Below, piece after piece: positions 1-5,621 of a DNA stretch of 16,242 nt. Each line of letters begins with the position of its first letter. Within the stretch, counting starts at the first letter, position 1. The notes under the pieces were generated by a model, which was not told the origin of the DNA, searched no databases, and saw only the letters and a list, made by a program, of their open reading frames with translations. Origin of the DNA: SZUA-430 sp964547645 (GTDB lineage Bacteria > Pseudomonadota > Alphaproteobacteria > Micropepsales > Micropepsaceae). A program made the position numbers and the translations under genes. The stretch covers positions 1-16,242 of the forward strand of contig CAZJOM010000084.1 in assembly GCA_964547645.1 (NCBI GenBank), written 5' to 3'.

Positions 1-395
1 AGTTTGAAGCCGCCGTCGATTTCCTTGAAGACCAGCGTGACCGGCATGTCGAGACGGACCGCTTCGGGCGTGCAATCGAGCAAGCGCGTCGCCATACGCA
101 CCCCCTCCTCAAGTTCCACGATCGCCGCGATATACGGAATGTCGCGCGCAAACGCCGGATGAAAGGGTTGATGCGTCACCGTCCACGAGAAGATGTGTCC
201 GCGGCCGCGGCTCGCCTTCCACGTATAGTCCGGCGACCCGCATTTGGCGCACATATAGCGCGGCAAGAACCGCCAGGCGCCGCAGTCCGTGCAATTCTGG
301 AAGCGCAGTTCGCCGTCCTGGCACTGTTTCCAGAACTCGGCGTTGACCACGTCGACCGTGACAGGTTGCGGATATTTCGGTTCCTGAACTTCCAT
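1..395 (-). CDS. DUF35 zinc-ribbon/OB-fold protein, thiolase partner (3' end beyond window)
   Basis: The first 131 residues are visible and the reading frame runs off the window edge. The N-terminus carries a rubredoxin-like zinc ribbon with Cys35, Cys38, Cys49 and Cys52, followed by an OB-fold stretch (GRGHIFSWTVTHQPFHP, then IPYIAAIVELEEGVRMATRL). This two-part layout is that of DUF35 proteins, which form complexes with thiolase-fold enzymes (ChsH2 C-terminal domain with Ltp2, BbsA with BbsB) and help position the acyl-CoA. The ATG lies only 2 bases after the stop of the upstream thiolase-fold gene, so the two are almost surely co-translated and form a complex. Family assignment is strong from sequence; the substrate is unknown. 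Confidence 0.9.
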   Translation of the reverse strand, partial: MEVQEPKYPQPVTVDVVNAEFWKQCQDGELRFQNCTDCGAWRFLPRYMCAKCGSPDYTWKASRGRGHIFSWTVTHQPFHPAFARDIPYIAAIVELEEGVRMATRLLDCTPEAVRLDMPVTLVFKEIDGGFK

Positions 396-397
396 TT

Positions 398-1564
398 CTA
401 TCTCCGCAGAATCGCAATGCTGCCGTCACCCAAATCGCCCCATCCCGTCACCAAGCCGATTTCGGCGTCTGGAATCTGTCGCTTGCCCGCGGTGCCGCGC
501 AACTGCCTTGTCGCTTCGAGCACGTGATTGAGACCCCAGACATGCGCCTCGCTCAACAAGCCGCCATGCGTATTGAGCGGAAACTTGCCGCCAAGTTCGA
601 TCTGCCCATCCTTCACGAATTCGATGGCGCCGCCCGGCTTGAAATAACCCATCGCCTCAAGCTGCAACAGCACGACATAGCTGAAGCAGTCGTAGACTTG
701 CAGAAAGTCCATGTCCCGCGCCGTCACCCCAGCCATGCCGAAAGCCTTGGGGGCGGCATAGCTCAAGCCGATCTTGAACGGATCGGGACGCGAGGGAATG
801 TCGTCCGCCGGGTAGGGGTGGCCTTCCGCCGCGCCGGCGATATAGACGGGCCGATGAGGCAGGTCCTTCGACCGTTCGGCGCTCGTCACCACCACGGCGC
901 ACGCGCCATCTGTCTCGAGACAGCAATCGTAAAGGCGGAACGGCGACGAGATCATGCGCGAACGCATGTAGTCTTCCATGGTCAGCGGTTGGCCGTAGGT
1001 CACCGCCCGCTCGTTGAGTTGCGCGTGTTTGCGGCACGCCAAGGCGACCCAAGCCATCGCTTCCGGTCCGACGCCGTGGAGCTTCGAGTGTCGCATGGCA
1101 AGCCAAGCGTACATTTGCACGGGAAGCAGGACACCGTACGGCAGATAGAACCCCCGCACCGTCGCACTCAACGTGTTCATGTTCATTGGGCGGTCTTGCG
1201 GCATTCCAGGCTTGCGCCGCAGCGCCGAATAGCCGTTCCAGCCCAGCACGACCAAAATCGTCTCCGCCACCCCCGAGGCAATGGCCATCGCCGCATTCTG
1301 CAGAGCGGTCGTCGGACTGGCGCCGCCCATGTGAACGGTCGATGCATAGCGCAGCACATCGACACCCAGATTGGCTGCCAGTTCCTCGGAGGACGTGTAG
1401 ACGGGCGGCGGCACCATGCCGTCGATGTCCTTGGGCTTGAGCCCTGCGTCCGCGATCGCGCGGCGCGCGGCGTCGAGCATCATGGCGACCGAGGTCTGCT
1501 CGGACCCCTTCACATACTCCGTCTCGCCGATTCCGACGATGGCGGCCTTGTTGCTGAAATTCAC
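398..1564 (-). CDS. Thiolase-fold protein lacking both catalytic cysteines (SCP2-thiolase/Ltp2-like)
   Basis: A 388-residue protein of the thiolase superfamily. It starts with GTG, preceded by a GGGAG ribosome binding site 8 bases away, and lies 25 bases after the monooxygenase gene. The N-terminal pattern (AAIVGIGETEYVKGSEQTSV, then DAGLKPKDIDG) is that of the SCP2-thiolase/lipid-transfer group. Where condensing thiolases have the nucleophilic Cys there is HMGGASP (residues 78-84), and the C-terminal CxG cysteine is replaced in GWGDLGDG (374-381). The His of NTHGG (331-335) and the YDCFSY motif (291-296) remain. A conventional thiolytic reaction is therefore unlikely. With the adjoining DUF35 gene, the best comparison is Ltp2-type retro-aldolase or BbsAB-type thiolase pairs. 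A C-C bond cleaving role on a 3-hydroxyacyl-CoA is inference. Confidence 0.88.
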   Translation of the reverse strand: MNFSNKAAIVGIGETEYVKGSEQTSVAMMLDAARRAIADAGLKPKDIDGMVPPPVYTSSEELAANLGVDVLRYASTVHMGGASPTTALQNAAMAIASGVAETILVVLGWNGYSALRRKPGMPQDRPMNMNTLSATVRGFYLPYGVLLPVQMYAWLAMRHSKLHGVGPEAMAWVALACRKHAQLNERAVTYGQPLTMEDYMRSRMISSPFRLYDCCLETDGACAVVVTSAERSKDLPHRPVYIAGAAEGHPYPADDIPSRPDPFKIGLSYAAPKAFGMAGVTARDMDFLQVYDCFSYVVLLQLEAMGYFKPGGAIEFVKDGQIELGGKFPLNTHGGLLSEAHVWGLNHVLEATRQLRGTAGKRQIPDAEIGLVTGWGDLGDGSIAILRR

Positions 1565-1589
1565 TTCCGCGTCTCCCTTTTGCGTTCGA

Positions 1590-2753
1590 TCAGGCGATGC
1601 GCGGCAGCACTTTTGTCGAGAATAGTTCGAGGGACTTCATCAGCTTACCGTGGGGAATGAGGCCATTGTAAATCCAAGCGAATAGCCACTTGGCTGGCAG
1701 CCGTCTCACGAGTTTTTCCAACTGGCGCGTCACGCTGTCGACCGTGCCCACGAGCACGAAGGACGAATCGAATAGCTCCAGGTCGCTCGGACGTTCACGC
1801 GTATCGGGGTGGAGGATTCCCTGATCGAAGCCGAAGGGCGCGAACCACGATTCATTGACGTATCTTCCGGAGTCGGCCCATAGACTCATCGCCTCTTCGT
1901 CTGTGTCGGCGATAATCACGTCGCGCAACAATCCGATACCATCGCCTGGCGCCCGTCCCGACACTTGCGCATAGAGATCGACCAGCCGCTTCTCGAGCAC
2001 CGCGTGAAGCGGAGGCAAAACGGCAGTCACACCTTCCTTCGCGCACCAGCGGATACTGTTGGGCGAGGAGGCAAAGGGCTGAAAGATCGGCGGATGGGGC
2101 TCTTGAAGCGGCTTGGGAACGCTGCCCACGGCTTTGACAATCCCGTTCTCGATGCCAGCGCCATAGCGTTGGGTCGCCTCCAACTTCCAAGGCGTTTCGC
2201 CAGCCGGCACTTTCCAGAAATCGCCGCTGACTTGCAGCATATCCTGCGTCCAGGCCTTCTTGATGATCTGAAAGCATTCCTCGAAGGCCGCGCGGTTCGC
2301 GGCATCGACTTGATCGTGCACGCCGACATCGACACCCCTTAGACCGTGACCCTGCTGCGCCATGATATCGACCCAGCGGCGTTGATAGCCGCGCGCGAAC
2401 CCCGCGCAAGCGCGGCCGCCCGACATGTGATCGAGCATCGCGATGTCTTCCGCGACCCGCAGCGGATTGTTTGCCGGCAAAACGATCCCCAGTTGGCCGA
2501 CACGGATGCGCTTGGTCTGCATCGCGATAAACAGGTCCAACAGCACCGGATTGTTGGAAATCTCGAAGCCTTCGATGTGGAAGTGGTGCTCGGTGAAGCT
2601 GATCGAATCGTAGCCCAGTTGATCGGCATGCTGGGCCTGTTGCGTCAGTTCCTTGAGCATCTTCTGGTAGAGCGGCCTTGAAAGACCCGCCATGCCTTTT
2701 TCGATGTCCGCGCGGCTGCCGATGGAAGGCAGATAGAATAAAGACGTCTTCAA
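1590..2753 (-). CDS. LLM-class flavin-dependent oxidoreductase (luciferase-like monooxygenase 1)
   Basis: A bacterial-luciferase-like TIM-barrel protein of 387 residues when started at the TTG at 2753. Supporting motifs are FTEHHF (residues 53-58), GIVLPANNPLRVAEDIAMLD (89-108), SGGRACAGFARGYQRRW (111-127) and the C-terminal SFVLVGTVDSVTRQLEKL. These enzymes use reduced FMN or F420 to oxygenate or oxidise small organic substrates in the cytoplasm. The open frame runs upstream through the N run, but that is an artefact: the 55 bases before the gap recur exactly after it. Once collapsed, AAAAGGAGAG lies 8 bases before the TTG and the alcohol dehydrogenase stop lies 17 bases upstream, making a tight operon. 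The N-terminus MKTSLFYLPSIGSR fits the family. Substrate unknown. Confidence 0.88.
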   Translation of the reverse strand: MKTSLFYLPSIGSRADIEKGMAGLSRPLYQKMLKELTQQAQHADQLGYDSISFTEHHFHIEGFEISNNPVLLDLFIAMQTKRIRVGQLGIVLPANNPLRVAEDIAMLDHMSGGRACAGFARGYQRRWVDIMAQQGHGLRGVDVGVHDQVDAANRAAFEECFQIIKKAWTQDMLQVSGDFWKVPAGETPWKLEATQRYGAGIENGIVKAVGSVPKPLQEPHPPIFQPFASSPNSIRWCAKEGVTAVLPPLHAVLEKRLVDLYAQVSGRAPGDGIGLLRDVIIADTDEEAMSLWADSGRYVNESWFAPFGFDQGILHPDTRERPSDLELFDSSFVLVGTVDSVTRQLEKLVRRLPAKWLFAWIYNGLIPHGKLMKSLELFSTKVLPRIA

Positions 2754-2759
2754 CGGCAG
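2705..2759. repeat. Left copy of exact 55-base duplication flanking assembly gap
   Basis: These 55 bases are identical to 2860-2914 and end exactly where the N run starts; the other copy begins exactly where it ends. They encode the first residues of the monooxygenase. Identity to the very edge of both contigs is what unmerged contig-end overlaps look like, not a biological repeat. Confidence 0.95.
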
Positions 2760-2859
2760 NNNNNNNNNNNNNNNNNNNNNNNNNNNNNNNNNNNNNNNNN
2801 NNNNNNNNNNNNNNNNNNNNNNNNNNNNNNNNNNNNNNNNNNNNNNNNNNNNNNNNNNN
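2760..2859. other. 100-N scaffold gap (likely false; contigs overlap)
   Basis: A run of exactly 100 N, a conventional placeholder for a gap of unknown size. Its flanks overlap by 55 identical bases. Removing the N run and one copy (155 bases in all) restores an uninterrupted operon: dehydrogenase stop, ribosome binding site, TTG start of the monooxygenase. Confidence 0.93.
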
Positions 2860-2914
2860 TGTCCGCGCGGCTGCCGATGGAAGGCAGATAGAATAAAGAC
2901 GTCTTCAACGGCAG
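2860..2914. repeat. Right copy of exact 55-base duplication flanking assembly gap
   Basis: Identical over all 55 bases to 2705-2759. This copy is continuous with the true upstream region of the monooxygenase gene, including its ribosome binding site at 2915-2924. Confidence 0.95.
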
Positions 2915-2924
2915 CTCTCCTTTT
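2915..2924 (-). promoter_or_regulatory. Ribosome binding site that fixes the TTG start of LLM monooxygenase 1
   Basis: On the minus strand this reads AAAAGGAGAG, with the GGAG core 8 bases ahead of the TTG in the right-hand copy (2908-2906, equal to 2753-2751 in the left copy). It sits directly after the dehydrogenase stop at 2926-2928, consistent with translational coupling. No better start with a ribosome binding site is seen nearby. Confidence 0.75.
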
Positions 2925-2925
2925 G

Positions 2926-4020
2926 TCACGTCTCGGGGAGCAGGCAGGAATGAATCGACTCCTGACCTTCCACCTGGCGCGCCAATGTTTTGATGGCAAG
3001 TTCGGCTTCGTCCAACCTGAAATTATGCGTATGCATGAGTTCGAGCGGATGTTTGCCAAGTTCGATCAACTCGATCGCCTTGCGATAGCCGGACGACGTT
3101 ACACCGATGGCGCCTTTGATCGTGATTTCTTTCAAAACGATGAGATCGGAAACGAAGTCGGGAATAGGTTTGAACCCCTTCACACCGGCCAAAACAATCG
3201 TACCGCCCGGCCGCACGTAGTCGAGCGCCTCCCGCACCGGCAGGGTCGCATACGACGTGACCTCCACAACGACGTCCGCGCCCCGGCCCTTGGTAATTTC
3301 GCGCATGCGTTGCACCGCATTCTCGTTCTGAACGTCGATCGTGTGATCGGCGCCAAGGGCGCGCGCGACATCGAGCTTCTTCGCATCGGCGGCGAGACCC
3401 GTGACGATGATCGTGCCCGCACCCGCCTGACGCGCCGCAATCACACTGGCAAGCCCGCGCTGGCCGGGTCCGAGAATGACGACGGTGTCGCCGATCTGCG
3501 TCTGGGGAATTTCCACCGCCCAGCGGAACCCCGCGCCGAGCGGGTTAAACATCACCGCCAATTCCGGCGGCAGCGATTTGCTCATTTTGTGCACGATCGC
3601 GTTGGGCGCAATATACATATATTGCGAATAGGCGCCCCATAGGCCGGGCTCTTCGGTCAGCGGGATATACGAATAGATCTTGCGGCTGCCGCACAGGTGG
3701 TAGCGCCCGGACAAGCATGTATCACAGCAGTGGCAGGCAAGCATCGTCTCGACGGCAACCCGATCGCCAACGTCGACGCCCCACCGCTTTGCCGCTTTGT
3801 CGCCGATCGCCTCAATGATTCCCAACGGCTCGTGCCCGGGAACCACCGGCATCGGCGTGTTCAGGACGCCCTCATACTGCTCGTAGTCGCTGCCGCAAAT
3901 ACCGCAAGCCTCGACGCGCAGGATCGCGCTGTCGTCCGTAACCGGTGGAACGGGCAAGTCAAGTCGTTCCAGTTTGCGCGGTGCCGTCTGCACCATCGCC
4001 ATCGATTTTTTCGCTGCCAT
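2926..4020 (-). CDS. Zinc-dependent alcohol dehydrogenase, MDR family
   Basis: A 364-residue medium-chain dehydrogenase/reductase. The catalytic-zinc side shows Cys42 in CGICGSD and His63-Glu64 in PGHEPLG. The structural-zinc motif C-x2-C-x2-C-x7-C is complete at Cys96, Cys99, Cys102 and Cys110. The nucleotide-binding Rossmann motif is GPGQRG (184-189). The third catalytic zinc position, often Cys, lies in FNPLGAG (158-164) and is not Cys. The protein would oxidise an alcohol or reduce an aldehyde or ketone with NAD(P); the substrate cannot be read from sequence. It is first in the minus-strand operon and divergent from the gene at 4196. The start is ATG at 4020 with only a distant GGAG (about 15 bases); in-frame Met at codons 7 or 9 could be used instead. 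Confidence 0.9.
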   Translation of the reverse strand: MAAKKSMAMVQTAPRKLERLDLPVPPVTDDSAILRVEACGICGSDYEQYEGVLNTPMPVVPGHEPLGIIEAIGDKAAKRWGVDVGDRVAVETMLACHCCDTCLSGRYHLCGSRKIYSYIPLTEEPGLWGAYSQYMYIAPNAIVHKMSKSLPPELAVMFNPLGAGFRWAVEIPQTQIGDTVVILGPGQRGLASVIAARQAGAGTIIVTGLAADAKKLDVARALGADHTIDVQNENAVQRMREITKGRGADVVVEVTSYATLPVREALDYVRPGGTIVLAGVKGFKPIPDFVSDLIVLKEITIKGAIGVTSSGYRKAIELIELGKHPLELMHTHNFRLDEAELAIKTLARQVEGQESIHSCLLPET

Positions 4021-4090
4021 GGCGCGACTTTTCTACTCCAAGTGCCGTTCGGTGTGAGTTCCTATGGTATACGCAATGCCGCCGATGATG

Positions 4091-4102
4091 ACACGTATGT
4101 AT
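4091..4102 (+). promoter_or_regulatory. Candidate operator ACAC-GTAT-GTAT, shared with 12320-12331
   Basis: Read forwards this is acacgtatgtat. The minus strand of 12320-12331 reads acacgtatgtgt, matching 11 of 12 bases. The second site is a perfect inverted repeat (ACAC, four bases, GTGT); this one has a single mismatch. Both lie in divergent promoter regions. Binding by the IclR protein encoded at 7679 is a guess. Confidence 0.45.
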
Positions 4103-4104
4103 TT

Positions 4105-4133
4105 TTGACGACTTGTATATGTTATACTATGCC
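4105..4133 (+). promoter_or_regulatory. Candidate sigma-70-type promoter for unit B
   Basis: TTGACG at 4105-4110 is a good -35 match. At 17-base spacing the -10 is TATGCC (4128-4133), which is weak. A better -10 hexamer, TATACT (4123-4128), lies nearby but leaves only 12 bases of spacing. This is a suggestion only. Confidence 0.35.
4115..4127. promoter_or_regulatory. Perfect dyad GTATA-TGT-TATAC, candidate operator
   Basis: A five-base perfect inverted repeat with a three-base centre, lying between the proposed -35 and -10 elements, where a repressor would block transcription. Short AT-rich dyads can occur by chance, so the location is the main argument. Confidence 0.4.
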
Positions 4134-4195
4134 AAAGGGCCGCGAATGCGAAGACCTATTTCCAGCACGAATCTCAACTTGTAGAGGGACAAACG

Positions 4196-4685
4196 ATGAC
4201 CGACACGACGCCACGGGTTCCCCTACTGCCGCTTGCCGAATCCGCGGCTGCCGCGGCCGCGGCGGGCGTGCCGGAGCAGATGGCGCCCCTCAGCGTCTTT
4301 CGAGTCTTACTGCATCACCCCGCCGTCGCGCGCGAGCTCGCATCAACTCTCAACACGCTGCTATTTTCCGGCAACAAACTCGATGCCCGCTTGCGCGAAC
4401 TCATCATTATGCGCATCGGTTGGAAGACAAAGTCGCTCTACGAATGGACGCAGCATTGGCGGGTCGCCCACGTGATGCTCAATATTCCGGAACAGGATCT
4501 CGTCGCAACACGGGACTGGAAGAATGCCTCCTGTTTGTCCGATGCCGATCGCGCAATTTTGGCGGCGACGGACGAAACACTCGACAAGGGCATGATCTCG
4601 GATGCGACCTGGAAGGCCTGCGCCTCGCACCTGAAAACGCCTCAGGAGCGCATCGAACTTGTCGTCGCCATCGGAAACTGGACGA
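4196..4685 (+). CDS. Carboxymuconolactone decarboxylase/AhpD-like protein (3' end lost in gap)
   Basis: The first 163 residues are visible before the N run. After an Ala-rich segment (AAAAAAAG, about residues 17-24) comes the CMD-family helical core: LDARLRELIIMRIGWKTKSLYEWTQHWRVA (residues 62-91) and the later LSDADRAILAATDETL. The AhpD CxxC redox pair is absent (YEWTQH instead), so a peroxidase-reductase role is unlikely. Members of this subgroup sit in catabolic clusters and their reaction is generally unknown. Start: ATG preceded by GAGGGA with 6-base spacing. It heads the plus-strand operon. The frame does not continue into the gene after the gap, so this is not a fusion; roughly 20-30 residues are probably missing (estimated from family length). 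Confidence 0.85.
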
Positions 4686-4785
4686 NNNNNNNNNNNNNNN
4701 NNNNNNNNNNNNNNNNNNNNNNNNNNNNNNNNNNNNNNNNNNNNNNNNNNNNNNNNNNNNNNNNNNNNNNNNNNNNNNNNNNNNN
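4686..4785. other. 100-N scaffold gap with real missing sequence
   Basis: A run of exactly 100 N. Unlike the other gap, the flanks share no terminal overlap. The CMD-like gene enters it without a stop, and the MaoC gene leaves it in another frame without a start, so it hides the 3' end of one gene, a junction and the 5' end of the next. The true length is unknown. Confidence 0.9.
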
Positions 4786-5592
4786 TTCGCGCCGGTCGAG
4801 GCGAGCTGGACCGACAAGGATACGATGCTCTACGCGCTGGGTGTCGGCGCGCGGCCGGAGAACGGACTCGATTTCATCTACGAAGGCAAGGGTCCGAAGG
4901 TTTTGCCGACCTATGCGGTCATTCCGGGCGGGCGCGCGCTTGCCGGTCTGATGGGCAGCGTGGAGATGCGGCTCGAAATGCTGCTGCACGGCGAACAGGC
5001 GATCGAACTTTTTCGTCCCCTGCCCCCATCCGCAAAAGTCAAAGTCGCGGGCCGCATTTCGGAGGTTTGGGATAAGGGCAAGGCAGCCGTGCTGGGCGTC
5101 GAGAGCATAGCGAGCGACGAGAACGGTCCGCTCTTCAAAACCCACGCGACCCTTTTCGTTCGCGGCGCGGGCGGGTTCGGCGGCGAGCGCGGGCCTTCGA
5201 CGGGAGACGCCGATGCGCCGCCCAACCGCGCGCCTGACGCCGTCGTCAAGGAAGAAACACGGCCCGAACAAGGCGCGATCTATCGGCTTTCGGGCGACCG
5301 CAACCCGATTCATATCGACCCGGACTTCGCCAAGTTCGGCGGCTTCGAGAAGCCGTTCGTGCACGGTCTGTGTACCTACGGATTTGCCGGCCGCGCCATC
5401 CTGCGCGAGCTATGCGCCAACGATCCGGCGCGCTTCCGCTCGTTCAACGTCCGTTTCGCCGATCGGGTGAATTTCGGCGATACGATCGTGACCAAGCTGT
5501 GGAACACCGCACCCGGCGTTGCAGCTGTTCAAGCCGAGACGCAAGGCGGCAACGTCGTGCTGTCGCAAGCCAAAGCAACGTTCAAGCCTTGA
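4786..5592 (+). CDS. MaoC-family 2-enoyl-CoA hydratase, double hot-dog (5' end lost in gap)
   Basis: 268 residues are visible. The opening FAPVEASWTDKDTMLYALGV is typical of the beginning of hydratase-2/MFE-2-type enzymes, so only some 10-20 residues are missing. The hydratase-2 motif YRLSGDRNPIHIDPDFAK is complete, with catalytic Asp encoded at 5296-5298 and His at 5311-5313, followed by GFEKPFVHGLCTYG. The enzyme hydrates trans-2-enoyl-CoA to the (R)-3-hydroxyacyl-CoA and often handles branched or bulky substrates. The N-terminal half is the non-catalytic hot-dog that makes room for the acyl chain. Its stop overlaps a possible TTG start of fadH, and fadH's likely ATG is 29 bases on. In this cluster it could supply the 3-hydroxyacyl-CoA that the thiolase/DUF35 pair would cleave. 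Confidence 0.9.
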   Translation, partial: FAPVEASWTDKDTMLYALGVGARPENGLDFIYEGKGPKVLPTYAVIPGGRALAGLMGSVEMRLEMLLHGEQAIELFRPLPPSAKVKVAGRISEVWDKGKAAVLGVESIASDENGPLFKTHATLFVRGAGGFGGERGPSTGDADAPPNRAPDAVVKEETRPEQGAIYRLSGDRNPIHIDPDFAKFGGFEKPFVHGLCTYGFAGRAILRELCANDPARFRSFNVRFADRVNFGDTIVTKLWNTAPGVAAVQAETQGGNVVLSQAKATFKP

Positions 5593-5621
5593 CCGCGGAA
5601 AATGCGCGCACGGCGAATGCG

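Larger units (their letters stand above)
4021..4195. promoter_or_regulatory. Divergent intergenic region controlling units A and B
   Basis: This 175-base region separates two divergently transcribed operons and is clearly more AT-rich than the genes, especially at 4095-4132. It contains an ACAC-GTAT-GTAT site (4091-4102), a perfect dyad (4115-4127), the palindrome GTATAC (4067-4072) and a plausible plus-strand promoter. It must carry the promoters for both the dehydrogenase and the CMD-like gene. No open reading frame here is convincing. Confidence 0.7.

Noticed and set aside
524..1660. 378-codon plus-strand open frame opposite the thiolase-fold gene
   Set aside because: Arg/His-rich with no motifs; antisense shadow of a well-supported gene.
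2705..2914. 55-base direct repeat as an attachment site or real tandem duplication
   Set aside because: The copies end precisely at the N boundaries, which fits an assembly overlap rather than integration.
1590..3059. 489-residue monooxygenase reading through the N run into the dehydrogenase
   Set aside because: The upstream part is an antisense reading of the dehydrogenase end plus a duplicated contig end. The genuine N-terminus is at the TTG 2753 with a proper ribosome binding site.
3697..5592. 631-residue open frame spanning the divergent promoter and the second gap
   Set aside because: It is antisense to the dehydrogenase, then out of frame with the CMD-like gene. Only the part after 4786 is real (MaoC hydratase).
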